From Symbiodinium natans (taxonomy: Eukaryota > Sar > Dinophyceae > Suessiales > Symbiodiniaceae), in the NCBI GenBank assembly GCA_905221605.1, contig CAJNDS010002233.1, forward strand, positions 499,491 through 563,490: DNA of 64,000 bases, given 5' to 3'. Under the pieces are notes generated by a model that searched no databases, had not been told where the DNA came from, and worked only from the letters and a program-made list of their open reading frames with translations. The translations under genes and the position numbers were made by a program. Shown piece by piece: positions 8,596 to 19,577 of the stretch (positions within the stretch are counted from its first letter, which is position 1; each line of letters opens with the position of its first letter).

Positions 8596-11500
8596 ATGTC
8601 TGCCATCTATGAGAACTTGCGGCAGCTGATCACTGTTGTAGATGAGCTCCGGGATGTGGGCCTGCAGCATTACATCAGCCTGCCTCGAATAGCTGCCATC
8701 GGGACCCAGAGTAGTGGCACCTTGTCAAACGACAGAGAGATGTCTGATTCCTCAGATCCTGTAAACGTAGATGAGCCGCGTTTTGTTGTTGCTTTTCTTT
8801 CCGTTGTGTTCCAGTACGTAGTTCATGAAAAAGTACGAACGGTTTGTGTGTAAGAGGCCAGGCTGCACTCGCGGAAGGCTTGCGGAAGCAAGTGCAGGTG
8901 GTATATGCTTTCAAACCCCCGTTTGATGGGGGAGGCGACGGAGCTCCGCGGAAGCTGCGCGGAAACGAGGGCGGTGTACGGCCCAATCTGTCTGATGCAG
9001 CACTGGTTTTTGAGACGTCGGAACTTCTCGCTGCTATCGCTGCCAGCCGCAGCGCAAACCGAACGGCTCCAGAACCCAAAAACCTCAAAGCCCTTCATCC
9101 GCGAACCCTGAAATCGACTCCATATTCGGGACTGCCTCAGCTTTTGTCTGTTGCCCCAAACCGATTTCTCCAAACTCGAGCCTGGACCCCAACTCAAAGC
9201 AGACGATTGACAAGATTACTGCCCCCCTCTCCCAGAAGCTCTGCGGAAGCAAGGTCAAAACGCGCTTCGCTTCGCGGAACGGTCAGCGAAGTCCCATTTG
9301 TCCCATTGAAGTGGCCCAAAATTTCAAGAAATACAAGCCGCTGAGATGGCCAACGTGCTGCTGTTACAGTGAGTTCGTTGTGTTGCACCTCAGTGCAGCT
9401 TCCCTGGTTGCCAGGAAAGAGCTCCCTCATCGAGTCCATCGTTGGTCTCGACTTCTTGCCACGTGGTGGGGGTGTTGTCACACGACGTCCTTTGGAACTG
9501 CGGCTCGTGCACCTGAACACCCAGGAGTACGCGGAAGACAAAGCGTGGGCCGTCTTTGACAAAGTGGCTCGGACCACGACAAGCATCTGCAATACTTTGC
9601 TTTCTGATTGCGTGTCTGTGTGCACATATACATATCTACATACATGATTTGCAGATATACATGTATACAGCTATACATATATACATGCGTATACATACAT
9701 ACATTACATTCCATTACATGGCATTGCATTGCATTGCATTGCGTTGCATTGGATTACGTTACATTACATTACATTACATGACACACACACATATATATGT
9801 ATGTATATCATGTTTGGTTACTTATTTCTTTATTTATTAATTTGTTAATGAATTAAATAATTTGTTTATTTATGTATATGGTTGCGTTGAAGCCTGGCCG
9901 GACAAGGTCGGAGACAAAAAGTTCACCAACTTTGACGAGGTCAGGCAAGAAATCGAGCGCCAAACAGACCAAGTGGCCGGCTCAAACAAGGGCATCGTCA
10001 ATGACCCCATCATCCTGACGATCTATGCCACAGGGGCACCAGACCTCACACTGATTGATCTGCCGGGCATTACCAGGGTGCCGGTCAAAGGCAGCGATCA
10101 GCGAGAGGACGTCGAGAAGTTAACAAGGGACATGACGCTCCACTACATCAACGACCCTCGAACAATTGTCCTGGCAGTGCTGCCAGCAAATCAGGACATG
10201 TCCGTGTCGGACAGCCTCCAGCTTGCCCGCCAAGTAGACCCGCAAGGCTTGCGGTCCATCGGCGTAATTACCAAGATCGACATCATGGACCAAGGTACGG
10301 ATGCGGCAACCATGCTCAGAGGTGAGGATGTGCCCTTGCGCCTTGGATATGTCGGGGTGAAGATGCGCAGCCAGCAAGACATTGTGAACAAGAAGCAGGT
10401 GAAGGATTCTTTGAAGGATGAGAAAGAATGGTTTGACAACCACCGGGTCTACAGCAAGCTGCCGCCCGGGATGATCGGAACCCCAGTTTTGATTGACAAG
10501 CTGACACAGATTCTCTTCAAACACATCCGACGATTTCTGCCCGAAATCAAGAAGGAGATCAATGAAAAGCGGAGGTCTGTCCAAGACCGGCTAGACGAGC
10601 TCGGGGAAGGGGTACCGCTGGAGACTGCAGAGAGGGTGCAGGTGATGTGGACCTTAGTTACCGACTATTGCGAGATGTTCAAGAACACCATCAGAGGGAA
10701 GTACGATCGCAAACTCCAGCGCTACATGTGCAACCTGCCTGGAAGTGGCTCGCAAGGAGGATCAGGTGGTGCGAAAATCAGGACCATCATGAACGACTTT
10801 CTGATTGATTTCATGGAGGCAAAAATCACCTCGGACATGTCTGATGATGACATTGAGAAGGCCATTCGCCTGCATGAGGGAGACTCGTTGCCAGGATTTC
10901 CTTCCCCCGATACGTTTGAGTTTTTGGCTCTCCCGCACCTACAGAAACTCGCCATCCCGTCTGTGGAGTGCGTGCACAACATTGCTGCAGCCCTGGATGT
11001 TCTGTCCCAGCGCATGGCTCACGCGGTCTTCCGTCGTTTTCCTAGGATGGCGGAGTCTGTCTTGAACCTGACGCAGAACATCATCCAGGAGCAGAAGGAT
11101 GAGACACGAAAGATCGTGGAGGAGCAGGTTGCCTGTTACATCGGCTACCTCTTCACGAATGACCCCGAATACTTGATCAACCATGGTTCCATGGAGCCCA
11201 TGTACAAGAGCCAGCAGCAGCAGAAACCTCCCCCTCCAGTAGAGGAGGAGAAGAAGGAGCCCGGGATGGCGGAGAAGGGGTTTCAGCAAGTGAAGGATGC
11301 CACGAAGAGCGGGTATCAGAGTGTGAGTAGCACGGTGAGCTCCTTGTTGAAGAAGAATGAGGCCCAAAGAAAACAGCAGCGGTACAGCGGCCCATTTGTT
11401 CTTGAAATTCGAAAGCGCTTGGACTCCTACTTCGAGCTCACAGTGAGAAACATCAGAGATTCAATTCCGAAGGCCATTGGCTTCTACCTCGTTAGAGCAG

Positions 11501-12006
11501 TTCAGGACAAGCTTCAGTTTGAGCTTCTCAATGCCTTGAATCATCAAGACAAGCTGTCTGAGCTTCTTGGCGAGCCACCTCACATAGTTGAAGAAAGACG
11601 TACCTTGAACAACCAGCTCCAGGTGCTGATGAAAGCAAGCTCCGTCTTGACAAGAGACCCAACCCTCGCAGCCATAGCCTTTGAAGCGGAAGAGGAGGCC
11701 ACGGCCCCCGGCCCGAGTGCCAAGGCCCCAGCGCGCCCGGGCACCACAGCCACCCCCTCCGTACCATCCCAGGGCACTGGAGTGCCTGGAGTGCCTGGAG
11801 TGCCTGGAGTGACTGGAGTGCCTGGAGCCGCCGTGCCGGTCTCCACCATGCCGGCCAAGCCTGCGGCCCCAACCCCTCAGCCAGCTCCGGCCCCAAAGCC
11901 AGGAGGAGCCGCCAGCTTGTTCGGCACGCCGGCAGCGGCCCGGCCGTCGCTCTTTGATGATGGTCAGTCAAAGCGCCCTCCTGCCAAGAACCCGTTGTTT
12001 GAATAG
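8596..12006 (+). CDS. Dynamin-family large GTPase
   Basis: Proposed exons are 8596-8716, 9415-9563 and 9907-12006, together 789 residues. Exon 1 carries GTQSSG and exon 2 continues GKSSLIES, rebuilding the P-loop across a GC-AG intron. Exon 3 carries the DLPG switch-2 motif ([13 protein letters not shown]) and the TKID base-recognition motif. It then has the dynamin middle region, a GTPase effector domain ([35 protein letters not shown]) and a proline-rich tail with GVPG repeats. Dynamins assemble on membranes and use GTP to constrict or divide them; the sequence most recalls apicomplexan/alveolate dynamin-related proteins. Intron 2 (9564-9906) has GACAARGT at both ends, so its exact edges are ambiguous. 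The ATG was chosen because it starts the family's N-terminal helix and follows the leader-like relic. Confidence 0.9.
9610..9850. repeat. Microsatellite block in dynamin intron 2
   Basis: Successive ATACAT-type, CATTA/GCATT pentamer, (AC)n and (TA)n tracts and a TTTATT-rich end fill most of this 343-base intron. Confidence 0.85.
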
Positions 12007-12422
12007 TTAGAACAGTTAGAACAGTTCGGCCTCGTGAGGTTCGGCTCCTGCTCTCTGCAGGGCATCGTGGGTTTGTTTTCCCCGCCTACGCGGCGGCATG
12101 ACCCTGCCCGGATTGCTTCCGAAAAGACGCGTGTTTGAAGAGCACGTGTTGATTTTGCACACCCCCGCAGCGCGACGCAAGAGCCAAAAGCCTGCACGAG
12201 CGAGATCATGCTCAGCTGCACACAGTGTGAACCTTCTTGCAGAGCTTCTCTGTTATTTTGGTTCGAAGCAACTCAGACAGACAAATGCACCAAGGCTCGC
12301 TTCACGTCTGAGTTGCCTCGGCGTGATCTGTCAGCTGGTGACCTTACGGCGCGGGGTTTCCGTAAACGTAGTATCAAATCCATCACGGCCCATGAAGATG
12401 ACGCACGTGCTGTGCCGCAGGT
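12007..12422. other. Intergenic stretch after dynamin
   Basis: Just after the dynamin TAG is a short GTTAGAACA direct repeat. No polyadenylation signal or motif-bearing ORF was identified. Confidence 0.35.
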
Positions 12423-14184
12423 TGCGGCATGGTGCTGTGCAAGTGCAGAGCACTGCAACGAGCAGTTCCTCCAGAAGCTGGCGTGCGCAGCTTAGTTGCT
12501 CATTCATCCTCCTCAGTCAGATCGGCCTCTGAACTCAGCCTGTTGGCCCACACCCCTGCAAGGAAAGACATCCTCAGAAAGCTGTCGAGCATGGGTTACC
12601 AGGCCAAGACACAACTGAGTGCCTTTTACAGCAGCGATTCCATTGAACACCTTCCGGGAAGCTATGGGCAGGACTTGGCCAATGTCTCCTGGGCATTTGC
12701 CAAGCTCGGCATCCAAAACGATGAGCTGTTCGAGGAGCAAATTCCGCTGGAACATGTTTCTTTGACACGGGTTGCTTCTGGGTACCTTGTGGGTACCTTA
12801 CCCGAGCTGGCGGGTGCAGCGCAGCTGGCTTCATGCCATGTGCTAATTCCCCACACTCCGGAGGCTCTTGCCGAGGAGGTCACCAGGCAGCTCCCGCAGC
12901 CGCTTGGGCCAAGACTGCTCAAGCAGCGCTCTGCTCCGATACCGACCCCCAGCCCAAGTCCCCATTACACTTGTTCCTTGCAGATTCGGGTTTCTGGCCT
13001 CTGACCCACTCTGCGGCAATCCCGACAGCACAAGGTTCGAACCGCAGAATCTTGCCATTACGGCGTGGGCTGGGAGCTTTGATTCTTCACTTTGTGGTTG
13101 CATCCAACGCCAAGTATGTCGTGCCATGGCCGGCTTGCGCTATCGTAGGCCTTCGCCACCTTGGCCCGTGTGGAGGAGCGGATGCTCCAGGCTACAATGC
13201 ATGGTTGCAAGCATGGTTACCGTATTGGAGGTACCTCATTGGGGTCCTTGTTTATAAGAATTATCAGTGGATCTTACTAGTTGGGGGTCTGTATGAGGGG
13301 TCCTTGTCTATCTGTTCTTTGTCAGACAACAGGTTGAACGCATGTGCCAGGCGATTGCCGAAGAGTCACAGCGCAAGATCGCCAGGTTTGACCCGCAGTG
13401 CCCAGGTCTTACCTGCTTCTAAGCTTTGGGGTTTTAGGGTCTAGGGTCTTGGGTTTAGGGCCTAGGGTTTAGGTAGGGTTAAGGGCTTAGGGTGAAACCG
13501 GAACCATGTTTCTTGAACAGGCTAGGGCTTGGGGGTGATTTGGGGGTGTTGAGTTTCCTGTTACGGGAGGCTTGGGGCCCCACGTTGATGGTGTTGAGGG
13601 CTTAGGCGTTGAGGCTTGGCGGAGGGAGGGTGGTAATACAGGTCAAGGCCATTGCGGTTGCGACATGGAGAGAATCACTGTTGAACAGTAGCCCCCGGGC
13701 CCCACCCCTTTGACAGAAGCGCACGCCTCATGGCACACAATTCGTCAGAGCGTGCGCGATCCCAATTGAGGCTGCGCAAACCTCCTCTACGCGTTCGGCA
13801 AGCTTGCGGCCGGGGGGGGGGTCGTAAACTCCAAGGCAGCCGGCCAATCATTGTTCCATTCGGTGAAGGTGCAAGATGAAAAGATGCTGGAGCTGGTGGT
13901 TGACCGAGTGGAGTTGACGGCAGACAGGCACAAGCATGCTGCTCGCGTTTCTGCCTTCATACGGCGTAAACCCTAGCAAAGGGCCCTAAGCAACAACCCC
14001 TGAAACCGTGAACCCTTAAACCCGAAAGTTACCCAGTGGTGAAAACGGATGCCTTGCCTGATGTCTGTCGAGTCCAAACCTTAAACCCATTGTGTGCAGG
14101 TTCAGGATGCTGGAGCTTTGCAATTCCGCGTGGGGCATCTCGAAGATGACCTTGCCGTTGGAGAAGATCGACAAGGGCATGCAG
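12423..14184 (+). CDS. Multi-exon protein of WAFAKL-type helical repeats
   Basis: At least six exon-like segments on one strand carry the same repeat theme. They are 12662-12745 (QDLANVSWAFAKLGIQ), 13031-13075 (FEPQNLAITAWA), 13149-13210 (AFATLARVEERMLQAT), 13332-13397 (QVERMCQAIAEESQRKIA), 13770-13976 (ANLLYAFGKLAA, then KMLELVVDRVELTADRHK) and 14100-14184 (LCNSAWGISKMTLPLEKID, followed by a GT donor). The pattern, a conserved NLANxxWAFAKL helix followed by an acidic helix, resembles OPR/FAST-kinase-type repeats of organelle RNA-binding proteins, so an RNA-binding role is inferred. A TAG at 13974-13976 follows the fifth segment directly; it must be spliced out or the gene is broken. Exon joins were not fully resolved. 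Confidence 0.5.
13431..13496. repeat. Degenerate telomere-like repeat
   Basis: Runs of TTTAGGG, TCTAGGG and CTTAGGG units, plus-strand G-rich, inside an intron of the helical-repeat gene. Confidence 0.75.
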
Positions 14185-14654
14185 GTCTGTCAAACATCGG
14201 CAAGCTTTATTCGCGACCGCCATTGCCAATAGATGCAGTCTAAGCTCAATGTTTTACTTGGTTTCGAACTTTTCAGTCGCGATCACCTTCTTATGGTTGG
14301 GGGGGGGGGGGGTGTTCTTAATTTTTAGGTCCCTGTTGCAGGTCGTTGGTTGGGGATCCTCTTCTACATCATCATGAAGCGGTTAAACAAAAGCAAAGTA
14401 CATGTATTTTTCGATATTAAGCGAAAATTGGGGACCCTAATTTAGGACAACCCTTTCTCTTGTGATGAACCTGTACTGGACCCTTGACCTTGTCTGAGCA
14501 GGCTAATCTTTCCGCAGCTTCGGTGCTTCAAGACAACACGGGCCGCTTGCGACATGTCCTTCAGTCCATGAGCCTCTGAACTCAAAGATGCAATGGGGCC
14601 TATGAGCCCTACTACGGGCCCCATGAAGCTTAACTGCTTAAGTGTGCCCGGCGA
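14185..14654. other. Intergenic stretch with a G13 tract
   Basis: Contains a long G homopolymer near 14300-14312 and AT-rich sequence near 14390-14440. A short possible exon (ANLSAASVLQDNTGRL, near 14503) is not assigned. Confidence 0.35.
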
Positions 14655-14657
14655 TGC

Positions 14658-15803
14658 ATGGGTGATGCCTATGGCCTGGACGACCTCCTGGATGCTGCCA
14701 GGGATGGGCAGCTTTCTGAGGTTCGCTGCCGTCCACCCTTGGCGTGTTCACCCGATGGCTTAGAGCTCCGAACCAGCAGGTCAAAGAGATCCTTGCGAAG
14801 CAATCGGCTAGCCAGACCAGCCTCAGGCAGGGCACAGTATTTGCACCTTGAGTGGGCTGCGCACCCCAGAGGTCCTGCAATGCTTCAGTGGTTTGAGTTT
14901 GCTGCAAAAACGTCTCTACGCCAGGGCAGCACTTCGGCATTCCGACATTGAGCGATGGACACCGTTACACTTCGCAGCGGGCAATGACCATGCGGAGGCC
15001 CACACTCGAGCTTTGTCCGGCATAATCTGGAGAGCTTCCACGCCCCTCCAAGAATCCTCAACACGTTCCGCGCCAGAGCGCGGCTAGCGAAGCTGCTTTT
15101 GCATGCTCGTATGCTGATCCTGGAGGCATGCAGCCACCATACTTTCCATGACTTCAAGACGGATCCCAATTAATTAACATCGGAGGAGATCACATCCCAA
15201 ATATGTTCTGAGTGTACGGGCATGGTGCAACTCTCTGCAGGTGGTGGGCGTCCTGCTCAGGCACCGCGCTGATGCGCTGGCCAAGACATACAAGGGCCAA
15301 GGGCTTACAAGGTCTCAAAACTGTGTTTTTTCAGAAGTATGCAGAGGTGGAGTTGCACGTCCCAATATGTCCCTAATTAATTGTATGTATTTCAAAAACA
15401 GGAACAGTAAACAAATAAATAAACAAATGCATATATATATATATGTGTGTGTGTGTGTACGTATATGTGTGTACATGCTTCCACTGGGTTGCAAGGTCCT
15501 GCTTCATGCAGCCGATAGCTTGACTTGTGTTTTTGGAAGTGGATTCTGCAGTGCAGTGCGCCCAGAGATCATGAAACGTTACGTTTGAGGCTCGAGCTCC
15601 CTCTCATGCATCACACATGCATAGATAAAAACACAGAAATATACACATGTATATATATATATATATACATACATACATACATACATACATACACACACAT
15701 TAATCACAGCAGTTGGTCTTGGCACATGTGTGTATACATTTAAACTTGCGGTGAATCCAGGAGAAGTTGGCTCAAGCAGCTATCAAGTACATCACAACGG
15801 CAC
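14658..15803 (+). CDS. Ankyrin-repeat protein, 5' exons
   Basis: Start ATG at 14658 opens DDLLDAARDGQLSEVR, the usual ankyrin lead-in. Further exons are 14780-14838 (VKEILAKQSASQTSL), 14941-15035 (RWTPLHFAAGNDHAEA, a classic TPLHxAA helix-turn), 15241-15300 (VVGVLLRHRADALAKT) and 15761-15803 (EKLAQAAIKYITTAR, followed by GTGAGT). Ankyrin repeats are protein-interaction scaffolds. The repeats resume at 19578-20520 on the same strand after a large intronless ORF, so one ankyrin gene probably spans the whole interval. Exon phases were not all resolved. Confidence 0.6.
15401..15475. repeat. Microsatellites in an ankyrin-gene intron
   Basis: AAATAAAC-type units, then (AT)n and (GT)n tracts. Confidence 0.85.
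15642..15702. repeat. (AT)n and (CATA)n microsatellite
   Basis: About seven AT units followed by about seven CATA units and an ACAC tail. Confidence 0.9.
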
Positions 15804-15954
15804 GTGAGTTACGGCACATGTTCTGAGCTGCAAGGACGTAGTCGCTATGAGAGGTTGTGCGAAGAGGTGTTTTCTCGACATGAAGCTGCACAATGAAAGT
15901 TAAATTAGGTTTCATGAATTGTGGGAACAGTGTTCCGCAATACCGTCGATCTTC

Positions 15955-18900
15955 ATGGCAGGCACCCAACCTTCCGGCAGCAAGCAGCTAGATTGGCCTG
16001 CCTGGCTGAGCAGCGAGGACATCACCGGATACTCTGCGCTGGCATGCCGGTCGCGCTGGATCCAACTGCAAGCCTTGCGGAAGTCACGAGGTCTTGATGC
16101 CGTCGTGGTGGCAAGTGGGCCTGACGTGTCCTTCAACAGCGCGAACGAGGTGGCTTTGAGCTGGTTGCTCCTCGGGGTCAGCGGAAGGGAGCTGCTCTCA
16201 TCCACTGTCGATGCCGCATACGGGGAATGTCTCATCTGCCTACGTGCAGACAGGACGTTTATCTTCTGCAAACGATCGGTTCAACAGGAGGTGGTTGTCC
16301 GGACAGCGCTTTGGGAAGCCGTGAGTCTGATCGTGCCGTCCGAGAAAGACGAAGCCGACGCTGACAGGTACGACGCCCTGAAGACTGGGGCGTTTATCGA
16401 CATGGTGAAAAGCTGTGGCTCCGTGGGTGTGTTTGTCAGACAGCCTGACGTTGGTCAAGACTTGAAGATGGCTGTGGAGCGGTGGCCCCTCGTGCAGGCT
16501 TTTGGATTCGACGACTACGGTCATGGGTTCCTGACGCTGCACAGGCAGGTGGTGAATTTGGAGGCGGAATTCCAGCAGAAGATTTTACCCGCTTGGGACC
16601 TCCATTCCATGCTTTGGGCACGAAGCCTGATTCCGAAGCTCGAGAGAGCTTGGGAGGACGCATTGCTTTGCTATGACACCCACTCAGGACAGGACTTTCT
16701 GGCCACTTCGCCTTTGATGGACTATTTCTTGTATGGGCGTTTATCTATGACAGATGAAGACGTGGTAGCTCTGCGAGAAGGCGAAGGACAAGCTGCAGTG
16801 CGTCTCAATCCTGCCCCAAGAGTCCTCTTTGGCGTGGAGTCCGGCAGGATTGTCGCGGACGGAACAGATGATCCGCAGCTCTTCGTCCCAGGTGCACAGC
16901 ATATGATCTGGGAGGGGGTCGATCCGGGGACTGGGATTGCCGCCACACGCACATACCTCCTCAACGCTCCTTTTGAGCGAGGTGCTTCTAGTGTTTTGCT
17001 GGCCAAGACCAGAGCGCTATGTCGTGCCTATGCAGCTGCAACTCATTGCTGTCGGGAGATTCTGCAAAATGGGCTTAGTGATCTGAACCGTGTTGGTGAT
17101 CGAGACACGGTTCTCAGGCAGAGGACGGAGGAGATGCTGCGATCGTCCTTCGCCGACGTGGCAGGCAGGCCAGAGATCTTCTGCACAGAAATTGATGGCA
17201 TGGGCTTGCCAGCAGAAGCACCTCAGGTCAAGCCATCCTACATCACTTTGGTCTTCGTTCGGGTCACCATTTTGGGCGTCACATGGGAGGGTGATTCCTC
17301 TCCTCTGGGTGCTGTTTCTTATGGGGACTCCATCTTTTTGACGAGAGAGAAGGCCACCATTGAATCTGCGACTGCGCCGTTGCTGGCTTCTCTTCCTTCT
17401 CTGGCGTTTTGGATGGGAACTTCAGACCAAGAGCGGTCGATGTCTGTTAAAGCTGACCTCGAAACCTCGATGGGAGTTGGGCTGGACTGGGGGCCTTCTG
17501 TCGCACTGGGGCATCGCAAGGACGTTCGTGTATACCTTGAACCTCCCGAACAGCCTCCAGACCCTCTTCAGCTTGGCGAGGAAAGCCTAGATGTTGCCGC
17601 AGCATGCAAGCTGGCAGCTGGCATTCGGACCGGTGACACCACTGGGTCTTTGTGTGGTTTAGCTGCAGGCACCTGCTGGACATACGCATCTGGCAAGGTC
17701 GTTGTTCACACAGCGCGAATGGGCTATGTTCTGCTGAGGGTTTGTGGCGCCCGCGACGGCATCCTACCGGCCGTCGACGCAGCAGATGGCAAGGTATGGG
17801 TTGCAGCCGTCGAGGCTGTCGATGAAGTCGCCCGCGTCGAGCCAACCTGGGACATGCAGATTGCCATCACGACCAGTCCCGAAACACTTTCTGTGTGGCG
17901 CCAAGCTCTGAAGGTTGAGGAGACATCGGGAAGGACGAGCCTGGACTGGCTGGCTGGTGACAGATCTCCAGTGCTGGATGACTTTGTGCCTGTTGCAGCT
18001 CTGTTGTCAGCTCTCGGTGATGTGCAACAGAGTATCCTGGAAGCCACGCTGAAATCTGGTAAGATGACCTCGCGACCGTGGTCTGAGAGCTACCAGTGCG
18101 TGCTAGTTTCTGGCCTCCCTGGATCTGGGGCAATGGACCTGGCAAAAGCACTCTCCAAGGTGATGCGAGCGCCGCTTTGCGATTTGGCTGCGTGGGACGA
18201 CAGATGTGCGGATTTAGACCGGGTGCACCGGTTGCGAGACTGGCTGCAGGCAAATGCCCATGAGTGGGCTGTGCTGTGTGACGTCATGCAGGATCCCGCC
18301 GAGCTATTGGAACTTTGCGAGTCCCGAGGATTGAGCATCGTGAGCCACGTTGTGTGCGTCTTGGATCCATTCGTTGCATACCCTTGGGGCGCGGCCCGTC
18401 ATCCATTGCTTCTAAGCCGCACGGTTCGCGGTTGGGTCAGTGCGTCCTTTGTGCAGGATGGCCTGCTGAAGAACTCTCCTGGCAAAATTGCACAGGAGCA
18501 TCATGAGCTTTGCACTCTGCTCCTCAAAGAGATTCGATCTAGCCGCGGTGGCGAGCAGGCGAGCATGAGACCATTGACGGGTGATATCATCGAGGGTGCA
18601 TTGAGACAAAGTCCTTCGCCTTTTGCAAGATTTCTGTCCCGGCCGTTCCAGGGAACCTCTGCAGAGATTGCTGAGCTTTACCGACCACAGGCCAACATGT
18701 GGAGATGCTTTGTGCCGATGGCTGCAGTTGTTGATGTCGAGGTGCTTCGACGGACCTGCGCGCAGCGCTTACGTGAGGCTACTGAGGTGTTTATCCTGCC
18801 TCCTGAACGCAGTTCTCACGGCCATTCGGTTTGGAAGGGCCTCTTCTGCATTGAGGCCAAGGTCCGTGGTGTGGCTTCGGGTACGACTTTCTGGGCCCAG

Positions 18901-19422
18901 TCATCGCCAGAGCTCCGCAAGGCTGCAACAGAGATTGGGACCACGCCAGCCAAGGGAATGGTTCTCACGCCGAAGGGCGAGCTGCGAGCCCCACAGTACT
19001 GGCAGGAGCCTCTTTCTTCAGGTCTAGGTGTTGTCTTCTGGTGGTGCCTGCCCAATGAAGCGTCAGCAACAGACGAGCTCGCAGCGGCGGCCACAGCGGA
19101 GGTTGGTAACTGCCTTCTGCGCAAGCCGCGAGAGGAGACTGCTTGGGACATCGATGCAGTGCCGCCAAGTCTGCGGGCCAAGATTGAGGAAGAGGTGCGG
19201 CTGGAAGGCCCTCCTGACGGCTACTACTTTGACGGAGTGCGGTACATCAGGCAAGAAGACTGTGAAGTCAGCATGGAGCATCCCAGCTTTGCTTGTCGGC
19301 TTGCTTCCGCGGTCGAGCTGCACAATGAGGAGGCAGCGACACGGCGGCTGCTTGTACACGAGGTAATGCAGATGCCTCTGTTCTGTCAGGGGAGCCGTCC
19401 TATGCATGGTTACAATAGCTAG
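15955..19422 (+). CDS. DAAF9: DAAF9/C20orf194-like axonemal dynein assembly factor
   Basis: One uninterrupted frame of 1,155 codons runs from ATG 15955 to TAG 19420-19422, close to the roughly 1,180 residues of animal DAAF9. The N-terminal segment (QALRKSRGLDAVVVASGPD, then ALSWLLLGVSG) and a following segment (FIDMVKSCGSVGVFV, ERWPLVQAFGF) fit the family, as does the C-terminal PPDGYYFDGVRY. A P-loop-like VLVSGLPGSGAMDLAKAL lies around residues 720-740. DAAF9 acts in the cytoplasm in pre-assembly of outer dynein arms for cilia, which fits a flagellated alga. The frame is also open upstream to a CAG at 15928-15930, and a GT donor at 19363 is possible, so it could instead be a giant exon of the surrounding ankyrin gene. 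Assignment rests on remembered family features, not a search. Confidence 0.7.
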   Translation: MAGTQPSGSKQLDWPAWLSSEDITGYSALACRSRWIQLQALRKSRGLDAVVVASGPDVSFNSANEVALSWLLLGVSGRELLSSTVDAAYGECLICLRADRTFIFCKRSVQQEVVVRTALWEAVSLIVPSEKDEADADRYDALKTGAFIDMVKSCGSVGVFVRQPDVGQDLKMAVERWPLVQAFGFDDYGHGFLTLHRQVVNLEAEFQQKILPAWDLHSMLWARSLIPKLERAWEDALLCYDTHSGQDFLATSPLMDYFLYGRLSMTDEDVVALREGEGQAAVRLNPAPRVLFGVESGRIVADGTDDPQLFVPGAQHMIWEGVDPGTGIAATRTYLLNAPFERGASSVLLAKTRALCRAYAAATHCCREILQNGLSDLNRVGDRDTVLRQRTEEMLRSSFADVAGRPEIFCTEIDGMGLPAEAPQVKPSYITLVFVRVTILGVTWEGDSSPLGAVSYGDSIFLTREKATIESATAPLLASLPSLAFWMGTSDQERSMSVKADLETSMGVGLDWGPSVALGHRKDVRVYLEPPEQPPDPLQLGEESLDVAAACKLAAGIRTGDTTGSLCGLAAGTCWTYASGKVVVHTARMGYVLLRVCGARDGILPAVDAADGKVWVAAVEAVDEVARVEPTWDMQIAITTSPETLSVWRQALKVEETSGRTSLDWLAGDRSPVLDDFVPVAALLSALGDVQQSILEATLKSGKMTSRPWSESYQCVLVSGLPGSGAMDLAKALSKVMRAPLCDLAAWDDRCADLDRVHRLRDWLQANAHEWAVLCDVMQDPAELLELCESRGLSIVSHVVCVLDPFVAYPWGAARHPLLLSRTVRGWVSASFVQDGLLKNSPGKIAQEHHELCTLLLKEIRSSRGGEQASMRPLTGDIIEGALRQSPSPFARFLSRPFQGTSAEIAELYRPQANMWRCFVPMAAVVDVEVLRRTCAQRLREATEVFILPPERSSHGHSVWKGLFCIEAKVRGVASGTTFWAQSSPELRKAATEIGTTPAKGMVLTPKGELRAPQYWQEPLSSGLGVVFWWCLPNEASATDELAAAATAEVGNCLLRKPREETAWDIDAVPPSLRAKIEEEVRLEGPPDGYYFDGVRYIRQEDCEVSMEHPSFACRLASAVELHNEEAATRRLLVHEVMQMPLFCQGSRPMHGYNS

Positions 19423-19577
19423 CAAGATTTGGCATAATTGGGATGCAATAGTTATCCCTCTGCATCCAATTAGGACGTGGCAACTTTCTTGGCTCATGCT
19501 GGCGCAGAGCTAGTAAAAGGCTGGTATACGCATGTGCATGAGGATAGTTGCGCACACAACTATTGCGTGCATCTCAG

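Noticed and set aside
13032-13041. GGTTCGAACC, second B-box-like site
   Set aside because: It encodes the FEP part of a helical-repeat exon and has no cloverleaf partner sequence.
15767-15776. TTGGCTCAAG, matching ten bases of the spliced leader
   Set aside because: It lies inside a good ankyrin-gene exon (KLAQAA codons) bounded by CAG and GTGAGT, so coding explains it.
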